This document shows positions 35,707 through 45,117 of a stretch of 64,000 nt of DNA, in pieces. The position numbers were made by a program, and so were the translations under genes. This stretch comes from Anaerotignum faecicola (lineage in GTDB: Bacteria; Bacillota; Clostridia; Lachnospirales; Anaerotignaceae): the NCBI GenBank assembly GCA_024460105.1, contig JANFXS010000003.1:124001-188000 (forward strand), written 5' to 3'. The notes beneath the pieces are model-generated. The model was not told the DNA's origin. It did not search any database and saw only the letters and a list, made by a program, of their open reading frames with translations. Every line of letters begins with the position of its first letter. Position 1 is the stretch's first letter.

Positions 35707-35889
35707 TTATTCCCATTTGCTCCTGTGGGCTCTCTCGTTTGAAGCATATTTTGTTTCTTCCCTGTTTTTTGAAATGTAATTAAGCATGTCCATTATATCC
35801 TTCAAATCTGTCGAATGTATAGACTGTTCGATATCTCCGACTTCGAGTATCGGTTCATACTTTTTTATTTCGTTTTTGAAATCAATCAT
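35707..35889 (-). CDS. Small conserved-looking protein, function unknown
   Basis: A 60-residue acidic, helical protein not recognised as a family (MIDFKNEIKKYEPILEVGDI start). Its ATG overlaps the folC stop by four bases and follows GGTGG at seven-base spacing. It lies 12 bp upstream of the TPR gene. The tight packing and ribosome binding site support a real gene. Confidence 0.65.
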   Translation of the reverse strand: MIDFKNEIKKYEPILEVGDIEQSIHSTDLKDIMDMLNYISKNREETKYASNERAHRSKWE

Positions 35890-37184
35890 TTTTTACCACC
35901 TGCAAGTTTGTATAATTCGCCTATAAGGTACAGGCTTCCCGCACAGCACAAAACATCTTCCTCGGCCGTAATTGATTTTGCCAGATTATACGCTTTTTCA
36001 ATATCTTTTTCCCTTAAAGTTTCAACTTGATATTTAGATATAGTTTCAGTTAATTTATCAACATCCCATTTACGGGAATTATTCGGCTCTGTTAAAACAA
36101 TCCTGCTTGCCAGCGGAACAAGCGTATCCATCATTTTTTCATATTCCTTATCGCCAAGGATGCCTACAAGCAAAGTGATTTTTTTATCCGAAAAATACTT
36201 TTTAAGCGATTCCGCAAGCATATGTATTCCGTCAATATTATGGGCGCCGTCAAGTATAACGGTCGGATTTTCTTCTACAATCTCCATCCTGCCGCTCCAT
36301 CTTGCTTTGCTTATACCCTTTAATACCGCATTTTCGGACAATTCAACCCCCGCATCCTGAAGCGCCCTGCATACAAGCAGGGAAGCGGCGCAGTTATTGA
36401 TTTGATAATCTCCAAGCAATTTTATTTTAACATTTTCATAGTCGATATATTCATTGTGTATGGAAAATTCCGTTCCATTAATATTCTGCGAAATAACATG
36501 TATTCCTTCATCTTTTACAAAATAAAGTTCAGAGCCTTTTTCATCCGAAATACTTTTTATAATATTATAAACTTCATCTGTTTGCGTATATAATACTACG
36601 GGGCATCCTTCTTTTATTATGCCTCCTTTTTCATAAGCGATTTCTTCAATACTGCCTCCAAGGTAATCCATATGATCCATGCTTATGGACATAATAACTG
36701 ATACTATAGGCTTTTTAACAACGTTTGTAGCATCGGACTTTCCTCCAAGGCCAACTTCCAAAACAAGAAAATCAACATTCTTTTCCGCAAAATATGAAAA
36801 CGCAAGAGCAGTAACAACCTCAAAAACCGTCGGCTGCGATATTCTTCCGGAGCCGACAAGGCTGTCGCATTTTTCCTTTACTATTTCCATGTGACTTGCA
36901 AAATCCTCATCGGTGATCTTTACATTATTTATTGTATACCTTTCATTATAATCTTCAAGATGCGGCGATGTGTAAACGCCCACATTGTATCCCTGTGCAA
37001 TGAGCGCATTTGAAACCATAGCACAGCAAGATCCCTTGCCGTTTGTGCCGGCAACATGTATAACTTTAACTTTATCCTGAGGGTTTCCAAGGCTCTCCAT
37101 TAAAACCTGCACTCTTTCAAGCCCCAGATCAAACCCAAGGCAGTAAATCCCGTCAATATATTCAAGCGCTTGTGAGTAATTCAT
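35886..37184 (-). CDS. folC: Folylpolyglutamate synthase / dihydrofolate synthase
   Basis: A 432-residue Mur-ligase-type enzyme adding glutamate to folates. The ATP loop HVAGTNGKGS is at residues 43-52, with DFLVLEVGLGGKSDATN near 139-155, ISMDHMDYLG near 168 and VILDGAHNIDG near 309. The length matches Firmicutes FolC. The ATG follows AGAGGTATAAG. It lies between ligA and the small 60-residue gene in the same leftward operon. Confidence 0.95.
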   Translation of the reverse strand: MNYSQALEYIDGIYCLGFDLGLERVQVLMESLGNPQDKVKVIHVAGTNGKGSCCAMVSNALIAQGYNVGVYTSPHLEDYNERYTINNVKITDEDFASHMEIVKEKCDSLVGSGRISQPTVFEVVTALAFSYFAEKNVDFLVLEVGLGGKSDATNVVKKPIVSVIMSISMDHMDYLGGSIEEIAYEKGGIIKEGCPVVLYTQTDEVYNIIKSISDEKGSELYFVKDEGIHVISQNINGTEFSIHNEYIDYENVKIKLLGDYQINNCAASLLVCRALQDAGVELSENAVLKGISKARWSGRMEIVEENPTVILDGAHNIDGIHMLAESLKKYFSDKKITLLVGILGDKEYEKMMDTLVPLASRIVLTEPNNSRKWDVDKLTETISKYQVETLREKDIEKAYNLAKSITAEEDVLCCAGSLYLIGELYKLAGGKK

Positions 37185-37246
37185 CTTATACCTCTATTCA
37201 TATATAAATTCTACAAAAAACTACAAAAATTCATTTAAAGTATATA

Positions 37247-39196
37247 CTATACGACTCCATTTGTAAACCGTTCTATAAATTCAGCTTCAGTTAAAATTTC
37301 AACGCCAAGTTCCTTTGCCTTTTTATTTTTTGAAGATGACGAATCCGGGTTATTATTTATTAAAAAGTTGGTTTTTGAAGTTACGCTTCCCGTAACTTTT
37401 CCTCCCATTCTTTCTATTTCCGTTTTAAGTTCCTTTCTGTTGTTATAGCGTGTTAGATCTCCGGTTATTACAAACGTAACGCCGCTTAAAGAATTATCTC
37501 CGCTTTCTTCCTCCTTTTCAAAATTTAAAAACCCAATAGCTTCATTAAAAAGCTCGATATTTTTACTGTTTGAAAAGTAGCTTACGATACTGTGCGCTAT
37601 AATTTGGCCAAATCCATCCACGTCTACAAGCTCTTCTTCCGTAACATTTTTTATTTTTTCAATATCAAAATCAGTATTTCTGCATAGAAGCTTAGCATTG
37701 TTAAGCCCAACTTGATTTATTCCGAGGGCGTATATAAAATTTGCCAATGGCACTGTTTTTGACTTCTCCACAGCATTAATTAAATTGCTGTAGCTTTTCT
37801 CGCCGAAACCGTCCATTCCCTTTATTTCATTTTCAAACTTTTCAAGTTTATATATATCCGTATAAAATTCAATATATCCCTTATCTACAAACTTGCTTAA
37901 TGTTTCTTCGGATAGTCCTTCTATATTCATAGCATCTCTTGAGGCAAAATGCGCAAGGCTTCTGACAACCTGCGCCCTGCATGTCGGATTTGTACAGTAA
38001 AGAGCTTCGCCGTCCCTAAGTTTTTTTACAGCCGTTTCCCCGCCGCACACGGGACATTTTTTTGGGATCTCAATATTTCCGCTTTGGGTTATATTTTCAG
38101 CGATCTGCGGTATTATCATATTGGCTTTATAAACGCGTATTATATCTCCTATGCCCAATTTAAGTTCTTTTAATATGCTTAAATTATGAACGCTGGCCCT
38201 GTTTACAGTGGTTCCTTCCAGTTCCACCGGTTCAAATACTGCAATGGGATTTATAAGCCCCGTCCTCGAAGTGCTCCAATCTATTTCGCGAAGTACGGTT
38301 TCCGCCGTTTCATCCGCCCATTTGAAAGCAATAGAATCTTTTGGAAATTTAGACGTTTCTCCGAGGCTTCTGCTGTATGAAATGCTGTTAAATGTTAAAA
38401 CAAGCCCGTCGGAGGCAAAATCGTTTCTGTTTATGCGGCTTTCAAAATATTTTACTGTTTCGTAAATATTATTTTTATTTACAAGCTTGTTTTCCACAAC
38501 ATCAAAACCGAGCTCCTTCAGCCATAAAATATTATCGGACTTCAAATCGCTTATTTCTTTCCCTTCGGCGCTAACAAGGCCGAATATATATATCATTACA
38601 TTGCGTTTTGCCGCAATCTCGCTGTTAAGCTGCCTTACAGTGCCGCTGCACAGGTTTCTTGGGTTTTTATACTTTTCCTCATCGGGAAGTTCATTATTTA
38701 TACGCTCAAATTCACTGAATGTTATAATTCCCTCTCCCCTAAGCACGAGGGAACCTTTAAAATCTATTTTAACGGGAAGATTTTTAAAAAACCTCGCGTT
38801 ATGAGTTATATCCTCGCCGATTTCACCGTTGCCGCGCGTAACAGCCTGCAAAAGCTCTCCGTTTTCATATTTTAAAACTATTGTAAGACCGTCAAGCTTC
38901 CATGACAAAATGCCTTCGCTGTCGCCAAGCCATTCCGAAAGTTTCCCTATATCCTTTGTTTTGTCAAGAGAAAGCATACGGCTTTCATGCCGAACCTTCT
39001 CAAGCCCGCTTAGAACAGTATACCCCACGCTTTGAGTCGGACTGCCGCTTAAAACAATGCCCGTTTCCTTTTCAAGCCTTAACAGTTCGTCATAAAGTTT
39101 ATCATATTCATAATCTGACATTGTACTGTCGGCAAACTGGTAGTAATGCTTTGACGCATTATTAAGTATTTCTATAAGTTCCTTCATGCGATCCAT
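37247..39196 (-). CDS. ligA: NAD-dependent DNA ligase
   Basis: A 649-residue ligase. Domain Ia (SKHYYQFADSTMSDYEYDKLYDELLRLE) binds NMN, and the adenylated lysine is K100 in SWKLDGL. An OB fold follows, then a four-cysteine zinc finger (CPVCGG, then CTNPTCRAQ), a helix-hairpin-helix region with DGFG and GINQVG repeats, and a C-terminal BRCT domain (LSGVTFVITGDLTRYNNRKEL). All catalytic motifs are present. It starts eight bases after the pcrA stop. GGTGG lies rather far (14 bases) from the chosen ATG. Confidence 0.96.
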   Translation of the reverse strand: MDRMKELIEILNNASKHYYQFADSTMSDYEYDKLYDELLRLEKETGIVLSGSPTQSVGYTVLSGLEKVRHESRMLSLDKTKDIGKLSEWLGDSEGILSWKLDGLTIVLKYENGELLQAVTRGNGEIGEDITHNARFFKNLPVKIDFKGSLVLRGEGIITFSEFERINNELPDEEKYKNPRNLCSGTVRQLNSEIAAKRNVMIYIFGLVSAEGKEISDLKSDNILWLKELGFDVVENKLVNKNNIYETVKYFESRINRNDFASDGLVLTFNSISYSRSLGETSKFPKDSIAFKWADETAETVLREIDWSTSRTGLINPIAVFEPVELEGTTVNRASVHNLSILKELKLGIGDIIRVYKANMIIPQIAENITQSGNIEIPKKCPVCGGETAVKKLRDGEALYCTNPTCRAQVVRSLAHFASRDAMNIEGLSEETLSKFVDKGYIEFYTDIYKLEKFENEIKGMDGFGEKSYSNLINAVEKSKTVPLANFIYALGINQVGLNNAKLLCRNTDFDIEKIKNVTEEELVDVDGFGQIIAHSIVSYFSNSKNIELFNEAIGFLNFEKEEESGDNSLSGVTFVITGDLTRYNNRKELKTEIERMGGKVTGSVTSKTNFLINNNPDSSSSKNKKAKELGVEILTEAEFIERFTNGVV

Positions 39197-39203
39197 TTTT
39201 ATA

Positions 39204-41441
39204 TCAATCCACCTTAATCAGCTTGGATAATCTAGCCATAAATTTTTTGCTGCCTTTATCTTTAAAATATACCTCAACTTCAAAATCTGCCCCTGCAGCT
39301 TTTATACTTTTTACCGTTCCGATTCCGTATTTAGGTGCGCGTACGCTGTCGCCTTCCTTAAAATTAAGCTTAAAATCCGTTGGCGCCGGTATCTCGGGCT
39401 TAGACACCGAAACTCCGTAAGCTTTATTAAGTCCCTCTCCTCCAGCCATATTGTACCCTGCTTTCGGCCTTGCGTTTATTCGAGGCGAAGTCGGCGTAAA
39501 TACAACATTGCGTTTTTGCTGTTCCAAAATATTTTCCGGTATCTCATTTAAAAATCTTGAAGGCTGATTATACTGTGTATTCCCATTTGTCATCCTGCAA
39601 CGCGCGTAGGTTAAATAGAGTTCTTTTCTGGCCCTTGTTATTCCCACATAAAAAAGACGCCTTTCTTCCTGTATTTCCTTTTCACTGCCATATGCAATGC
39701 TTCTGTAACTCGGGAACATGCCTTCTTCCATTCCGCATATAAATACATACGGAAACTCAAGCCCTTTGGCAGAATGGAGCGTCATAAGAACGACAGCTTC
39801 TTCTTTATCCGAATAGTCGTCAATATCAGCCACAAGCGCGACTTCTTCAAGAAAACTTTCAAGCGTGGGATTAGAAGCGGTGTTGCTGAACTCGGCCGCT
39901 TTTGAAATAAACTCTTTTATATTTTCCTTCCTTCCTTCAGCTTCGTCCGTTCCTTCTATGTCAAGAGCTTCGAAATATCCTGTCCTATTAGCCACTTCTT
40001 CAATAAATTCCGGAAGGGTAAGCAAATCCTTTTTAGATTTAAGGATTTCTATCATTGCATAAAATTCTTCGAATTTTTTTGCCCTGGGACCGAAATTCTT
40101 ATTATCCTCAAGGCTTGATATGCTTTCATAAATACTGATTTCCAAATCCTGCGCAAAATTAGAAAGCTTTTCAACGGATGTATCGCCTATGCCCCTTTTC
40201 GGAACATTAACAATACGTTTAAAAGCCACATCGTCATTCGGATTTGCCATCAGTTTAAGGTACGCAAGTATATCCATAATTTCTTTACGGTCGTAAAATC
40301 TCGTCCCGCCGCAAAGCCTGTACGGTATGCCCTTTTTAACAAAAGCCTCCTCAATAGCCCTGGACTGGGCATTTGTTCTGTAAAGCACAGCAAAATCTTT
40401 ATAATTCCTTGAAAGGCCGGTCAAATTCTCAATCTTGTCGGCGACATATTTTCCCTCGTCATATTCATTATCGGCTTTATGCAGCCTTATTATACTTCCG
40501 TCGCCGTTTTCTGTCCAAAGCGACTTGTCTTTGCGTTCATCATTATTCTTAATAACTGAGTTAGCCGCTTCAAGTATTGTTTTGGTTGAACGGTAATTCT
40601 GCTCAAGCTTTATAACCTCGCATCCGGGAAAATCTTTTTCAAAATCCAGTATATTTCTTATGTTCGCACCTCTCCAGCCATATATGCTCTGGTCGTCGTC
40701 GCCGACTACGCAAAGGTTTTTATACTTATCCGCAAGAAGCCTTATAAGCTGATACTGCGACGTATTAGTATCCTGATACTCGTCAACCATTATGTATTTA
40801 AAACGTTCCTGATATTTTTCAAGCGCTTCCGGATTTGTCTGGAAAAGAAGAACCGTATTATAAATAAGGTCGTCAAAGTCAAGAGCATTACTGCTTTTTA
40901 ATTTTTTCTGATACTCCCTGTAACACGATGCAATTCTTGCCTTCCTGAAATCCTGTTCCGCTTCCTGACTGTATTTTGACGGGGAAATCAATTCCTCTTT
41001 TGCCCTGCTTATTTCGGCCATAACGCCTTTCAGCGGAAACGTCTTATCCTGGAGGCTTATACCAAGACGCGTAAAACAGTCTTTCATAACTTTCTCTGCA
41101 TCTTTTGTGTCATATATGGAAAAATTCCTGTCATATCCTAATTTGTCAATTTCCCTTCTTAAAATTTTTACACAAGAAGAATGGAACGTACTTATCCATA
41201 TATCCTCCGATCCGCTTCCAACAAGAGAATCTATCCTTTCTTTCATTTCTTTTGCCGCTTTGTTCGTAAATGTGATAGCCATAATATTCCAAGGTTTAAC
41301 GCCTTTTTCTATAAGGCTTGCTACCCTTACGGTAAGAGCCCCTGTTTTTCCGCTCCCGGCCCCTGCAAGTATAAGCACGGGTCCCTCGGTTGTGTCTACA
41401 GCTTTTTTCTGCATCGGGTTTAATTTATCATAGCCAATCAT
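39204..41441 (-). CDS. pcrA: ATP-dependent DNA helicase PcrA/UvrD
   Basis: A 745-residue superfamily 1A helicase. Walker A AGAGSGKT is at residues 26-33, motif Ia ITFTNKAAKEM near 57, motif II VDEYQDTN near 223, motif III DDDQSIYGWRGA near 248 and motif IV LEQNYRST near 285. Motif V is TLHSAKGLEFPYVF near 564 and motif VI FYVGITRARKELYLT near 610. The ATG at 41441 follows AAGGAG; an upstream in-frame extension to 41489 has no ribosome binding site. It heads the pcrA-ligA-folC operon, a usual Firmicutes pairing. Confidence 0.96.
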   Translation of the reverse strand: MIGYDKLNPMQKKAVDTTEGPVLILAGAGSGKTGALTVRVASLIEKGVKPWNIMAITFTNKAAKEMKERIDSLVGSGSEDIWISTFHSSCVKILRREIDKLGYDRNFSIYDTKDAEKVMKDCFTRLGISLQDKTFPLKGVMAEISRAKEELISPSKYSQEAEQDFRKARIASCYREYQKKLKSSNALDFDDLIYNTVLLFQTNPEALEKYQERFKYIMVDEYQDTNTSQYQLIRLLADKYKNLCVVGDDDQSIYGWRGANIRNILDFEKDFPGCEVIKLEQNYRSTKTILEAANSVIKNNDERKDKSLWTENGDGSIIRLHKADNEYDEGKYVADKIENLTGLSRNYKDFAVLYRTNAQSRAIEEAFVKKGIPYRLCGGTRFYDRKEIMDILAYLKLMANPNDDVAFKRIVNVPKRGIGDTSVEKLSNFAQDLEISIYESISSLEDNKNFGPRAKKFEEFYAMIEILKSKKDLLTLPEFIEEVANRTGYFEALDIEGTDEAEGRKENIKEFISKAAEFSNTASNPTLESFLEEVALVADIDDYSDKEEAVVLMTLHSAKGLEFPYVFICGMEEGMFPSYRSIAYGSEKEIQEERRLFYVGITRARKELYLTYARCRMTNGNTQYNQPSRFLNEIPENILEQQKRNVVFTPTSPRINARPKAGYNMAGGEGLNKAYGVSVSKPEIPAPTDFKLNFKEGDSVRAPKYGIGTVKSIKAAGADFEVEVYFKDKGSKKFMARLSKLIKVD

Positions 41442-41483
41442 CTGTATTCTCCTTATATAAAAAATTATCTTTTCCACACAAAC

Positions 41484-41526
41484 GCACATAAGCCCATACC
41501 GGAAATTTACCGGCGGGCTTATGTGC
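41484..41526. repeat. Strong stem-loop between yerC and pcrA
   Basis: Perfect 12-base arms GCACATAAGCCC and GGGCTTATGTGC flank an inner CCGG-AAATTTA-CCGG hairpin. No T tract follows on either strand, so it is probably not a simple terminator. It lies between the yerC stop and pcrA on the minus strand. Confidence 0.7.
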
Positions 41527-41549
41527 GGGATATATTGCCTTAAATTAAC

Positions 41550-41861
41550 TTATTCGCTTTTATGTTTCTCTGCAACCCTGTCTATAGCGAGCTTATATCC
41601 GTCCGTACCGTAAATCAGGGCCCTGTTAACCCTGCTTATAGTCGCTGTTGAAGCTCCTGTTTTTTCCGCTATTTCTATATAAGTACATTTACGGTCAAGC
41701 ATTTCAGCAACAGCCATCCTCTGCGCAATGGCATTAATCTCATGGACAGTACACAGGTCCTCGAAAAGCTGATAACATTCTTCTATGTTTTCCATAACAA
41801 GCACACATTCAAAAAGCTTGTCCGTAATAGGGCTTTTTATCTTTGGATTCAAATTTATCAC
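41550..41861 (-). CDS. YerC/YecD family TrpR-related DNA-binding protein
   Basis: About 100 residues with the TrpR-like helix-turn-helix: ECYQLFEDLCTVHEINAIAQRMAVAEML, then YIEIAEKTGASTATISRVNRAL. B. subtilis YerC is the best-known relative and sits beside pcrA-ligA there too. Its target is not known here. The start is uncertain: a GTG at 41861 overlaps AAGGTG, while a TTG at 41852 sits six bases after it and gives the usual family length. Confidence 0.9.
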   Translation of the reverse strand: MINLNPKIKSPITDKLFECVLVMENIEECYQLFEDLCTVHEINAIAQRMAVAEMLDRKCTYIEIAEKTGASTATISRVNRALIYGTDGYKLAIDRVAEKHKSE

Positions 41862-42201
41862 CTTCGCTGGATTATATATTATTGTAATTTTAACATTTTA
41901 CAGCATTAAAGTAAAGTAATAAATTCTTAAATAAACGGTAAAAACAAAGCTCTTGCTATTTGAATATAAAAATATATAAAAACAAAAGCCGTTGTAAAAA
42001 ATAAAATCCCATTTCAGCAAATATAATTATACATTCGATGAAACGGGATCACAACGCCGAAGTAACTGAACTTCGCCGCTCAGAGTATGAAATTCTCAAA
42101 AAACAAAAAATTTTCGTATATAAACTCAGCGGCATCCCTTAGTATTTAATGCCAGCCTATTTATAAAAAGCCAAAAACACCGAAAAGTTTTCTATTGGGA
42201 A
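41862..42201. other. Intergenic region upstream of yerC
   Basis: It contains the terminator of the leftward zinc-ribbon gene (41995-42049) nested in a second inverted repeat, GCCGTTGT/ACAACGCC, and presumably the yerC promoter. No gene is seen. Confidence 0.4.
41995..42049 (-). terminator. Intrinsic terminator of the zinc-ribbon gene
   Basis: Minus strand: ATCCCGTTTCA pairs with TGAAATGGGAT (one G-U) around a 22-base loop and is followed by TTTATTTTTT. Confidence 0.7.
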
Positions 42202-42432
42202 TCAATCTGTTTTTATTTTAAAATTTTCAACAATATCGTTCCAACATCTTTCGCATATATCGGCTTTTTGTGTTTCTCCGTCCCTGCCTGAAAAATAGTT
42301 CCATGTTTTTTCTATGTGCAAAAAGTCAGGATAATACCCCAACGCATCCGGCTTGATTTCCCTGCCGCATACATTACAGTAAACTTTTGAAATAACTTCT
42401 GTTTCTTTCATCTGTATTTCTGTTTTTATCAA
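42202..42432 (-). CDS. Small two-CxxC zinc-ribbon protein
   Basis: A 76-residue protein with two CxxC knuckles (YCNVCGREIK near residue 20 and ICERCWND near 61) that would hold one zinc ion. No further domain is seen. The start is TTG at 42432, four bases after GGGGGGAG; the first ATG, seven codons on, is too far from that site. It is divergent from the radical SAM gene. Confidence 0.7.
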   Translation of the reverse strand: MIKTEIQMKETEVISKVYCNVCGREIKPDALGYYPDFLHIEKTWNYFSGRDGETQKADICERCWNDIVENFKIKTD

Positions 42433-42539
42433 AGCTCTCCCCCCTTGTATAAAAAATTTTATCATATTATAGGGAAAAAACATATACAAAATTTATTGTA
42501 TTAATGGTAAAATATACGATAGAAACGGAGGAAAAACAA

Positions 42540-43457
42540 ATGAACCTTCTTAATGAACCAGAAAGCTGCACATTATGCCCTCGCGAGTGCGATGTTAACC
42601 GCACCCTGTCCCCCTCGGGCTTTTGCAATAATTCATTAAATATAAAAGCCGCCCTTGCATCCGTTCATTATTTTGAAGAACCGTCCGTCAGCGGTACAAA
42701 CGGCTCCGGTACAATATTTTTTTCGGGCTGTAATATGAAATGTATATTCTGCCAAAACTATGATATAAGCCAATTTAATAAAGGAATTGCCATTTCTGTT
42801 TCGGATTTGGCAAAAACAATGATTCTGCAGCAGGAAAAAGGCGTACATAATATTAATCTCGTTTCCGGAGGCCATTTTATTCCGCAGATAAAAGAAGCCC
42901 TTAAAACAGCTAAAAGCATGGGCCTTGAAATACCTATCGTATATAACTCCAACGGATATGAAAAAGCCGAAACCCTAAAATCTCTCGACGGGCTTATAGA
43001 CGTCTATCTTCCGGATATTAAATATTTCAGCGACGAATACGCTGTAAAATATTCCTCGGCGCCAAACTATTTTGCCAATGCCTCGGCCGCCGTACTTGAA
43101 ATGTACAGGCAGGCAGGAAAAAATATATTTTCACCCGACGGTTTAATTAAAAAAGGCGTTATAATCCGTCATCTCGTTCTTCCCGGCCTAAAAGAGGACA
43201 GTAAAAAAATTCTTTTGTGGATCAAAGAAAATATCGGGCATAATGCTTATATATCCTTAATGAGCCAGTATACTCCTATGTATAGAGCTTTAAATACCAA
43301 ACCTCTTAACAGGAAAATTACAACATATGAATACCAAAATGTAATAGACTATTTTTTTAAAATAGGCTTGAAAAACGGGTATATGCAGGAGCGTTCTTCC
43401 GCAAATAAAATATATACGCCAAACTTCGATTTTTCCGGCCTTATAAAAGGAGATTGA
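42540..43457 (+). CDS. Radical SAM protein (PflA-like, activase-related)
   Basis: A 305-residue radical SAM enzyme. The 4Fe-4S motif is in SGCNMKCIFCQNYDIS (CX3CX2C, near residues 64-79), followed by LVSGGHFIPQI near 107 and VYNSNGYEKAETL near 133. An N-terminal cysteine group (CTLCPRECDVNRT) may bind another metal. This layout is shared by the family near AmmeMemoRadiSam and PflA-like activases; the substrate is unknown. The ATG at 42540 follows CGGAGG. The pepT start lies directly after its stop. Confidence 0.85.
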   Translation: MNLLNEPESCTLCPRECDVNRTLSPSGFCNNSLNIKAALASVHYFEEPSVSGTNGSGTIFFSGCNMKCIFCQNYDISQFNKGIAISVSDLAKTMILQQEKGVHNINLVSGGHFIPQIKEALKTAKSMGLEIPIVYNSNGYEKAETLKSLDGLIDVYLPDIKYFSDEYAVKYSSAPNYFANASAAVLEMYRQAGKNIFSPDGLIKKGVIIRHLVLPGLKEDSKKILLWIKENIGHNAYISLMSQYTPMYRALNTKPLNRKITTYEYQNVIDYFFKIGLKNGYMQERSSANKIYTPNFDFSGLIKGD

Positions 43458-43459
43458 AT

Positions 43460-44662
43460 ATGAAAACGGTTACAGAAAGATTTTTGGAATATGTAACGCA
43501 CAACACAAAAAGCGATGAAAATTCAAAAACAACGCCAAGTTCAAAATGCCAGCTTGATTTTGCCGATTTTATTGCGGGCGAATGTCGAAAAATCGGTTTA
43601 AAAAACATAACCGTTGACAAAAACGGCTATGTTATGGCATTTCTTCCAAAAACAAAAAACAATATGCCGAAAATAGGATTTATCGCTCATATGGACACCA
43701 GCCCCGAAGCTTCCGGCGAAAACGTTAGGCCGGTTATAACAAGAAATTACAACGGCACAGATATAAAGCTCAACGGCGTCACCCTTTCGCCGGAAGCATT
43801 TCCCGAGCTTTTAGAATATAAAGGCGGCGACATAATATCTTCTGACGGAACAACTCTCCTCGGCGCTGACGATAAAGCCGGAATTGCTGAAATACTTACC
43901 GCAATGGAATATATTATAAACCACCCTGAAATAGATCACGGTGAAATCGGCATAGCGTTTACTCCCGATGAAGAAATAGGAAGAGGCGCCGACTTTTTTG
44001 ATGTAAAATCTTTCGGCTGTGATTTTGCATATACTGTAGACGGCGGAAAAATCGGAGAATTGGAATATGAAAACTTCAATGCAGCGCGTGCAAAAATAAG
44101 TATAACCGGTATAAACGTCCACCCGGGAACAGCAAAAGGCCTTATGAAAAACGCATCGCTTATAGGATGCGAACTTGCATCTATGCTGCCTCCGTCGGAA
44201 ACCCCTTCAACTACCGGCGGGTATGAAGGATTTTACCATCTCGTATCATTTAACGGCAACGTAAGCAAATGCACAATGGCGTACATTATAAGGGACTTTG
44301 ACAAAGAAAACTTTGTCAAAAGGAAAGCTGAAATGGAACGTGTTGTTTCATATATAAACTCAAAATACGGCAACGTCGCATGCCTTGAAATGTATGACGA
44401 GTATTATAATATGTTTGAAAAAGTATCCCCACACAAAGAAATTATAGATTTAGCAAAAAAAGCTATGGAATTAAGCGGCGTAACCCCTCTTATTAGTCCG
44501 ATAAGAGGCGGTACTGACGGGGCAAGACTTTCATATATGGGTCTTCCATGCCCAAATATTTTTGCAGGCGGCCATAATTTTCACGGTATTTACGAGTTTA
44601 TACCCGTTAACAGCATGGAAAAGGCCGTTCAGGTTATTATAAACATAATTAAGCTTTCATAA
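43460..44662 (+). CDS. pepT: Peptidase T (tripeptidase)
   Basis: A 400-residue M20 zinc aminopeptidase that releases the N-terminal residue from tripeptides. Metal and catalytic residues appear in IAHMDTSPEASG near residue 75, LGADDKAGIAE near 135, TPDEEIGRGAD near 171, YTVDGGKIGELEYENFNA near 192 and the late GGHNFHGIYEFIPV. The ATG at 43460 follows AAAAGGAGATTGAAT. It overlaps the end region of the radical SAM gene and forms a two-gene unit with it. Confidence 0.95.
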   Translation: MKTVTERFLEYVTHNTKSDENSKTTPSSKCQLDFADFIAGECRKIGLKNITVDKNGYVMAFLPKTKNNMPKIGFIAHMDTSPEASGENVRPVITRNYNGTDIKLNGVTLSPEAFPELLEYKGGDIISSDGTTLLGADDKAGIAEILTAMEYIINHPEIDHGEIGIAFTPDEEIGRGADFFDVKSFGCDFAYTVDGGKIGELEYENFNAARAKISITGINVHPGTAKGLMKNASLIGCELASMLPPSETPSTTGGYEGFYHLVSFNGNVSKCTMAYIIRDFDKENFVKRKAEMERVVSYINSKYGNVACLEMYDEYYNMFEKVSPHKEIIDLAKKAMELSGVTPLISPIRGGTDGARLSYMGLPCPNIFAGGHNFHGIYEFIPVNSMEKAVQVIINIIKLS

Positions 44663-44696
44663 TTTTTCAATAATTTTATTTTTTTTAAAATTGTCC

Positions 44697-44725
44697 TTGA
44701 TTTTATTTATAAAGTATGATAGTAT
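44697..44725 (+). promoter_or_regulatory. Promoter of tyrS
   Basis: TTGATT (44697-44702), a 17-bp spacer and TAGTAT (44720-44725), just upstream of the T-box leader. Confidence 0.6.
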
Positions 44726-44734
44726 GTAGAAAAA

Positions 44735-44966
44735 TTAATATTTCGCTATGACTGAGTTGATGGTTTTCCATTGGGCTGTTGTTGGTTGAAAATTCAGAGA
44801 GGGGCTGTTTGGTGAGAAGCCTTCAGTACAACATCAGTAAATTACCGCTCACAGCTTCCGGATTAATACCCGGCGGGTTTGCCCGATATAGCTTTGAGAG
44901 GCGCTTTTGCGTAAATTAAGGTGGTACCACGGGCTATCCCGTCCTTTGGACAGGATAGCTTTTTTA
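44735..44966 (+). ncRNA. Tyrosine T-box riboswitch leader
   Basis: The T-box sequence AAGGTGGTACCACGG (44918-44932) that pairs with the tRNA acceptor end is unmistakable. It is followed by terminator GCTATCC/GGATAGC and a T run (44933-44965). The stem I base pairs ACTGAGTTG-like sequence near 44748 with CAACATCAGT (44829-44838). A TAC triplet at 44827-44829 fits the specifier position and means tyrosine, matching tyrS downstream. Uncharged tRNA-Tyr would favour the antiterminator. Confidence 0.95.
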
Positions 44967-45117
44967 TATGGGATTTAACTGCAACAAAACACTTCAAAAA
45001 TATAAAAATTTTAGACAACCTAACCGGCAGTTAAATCCCGCCTATTGCCGCTATTTTAAATTTACGATAGAGCACACGGAAAATCCATATTTTTATATTT
45101 GCAAAGGGGAAATAAAA

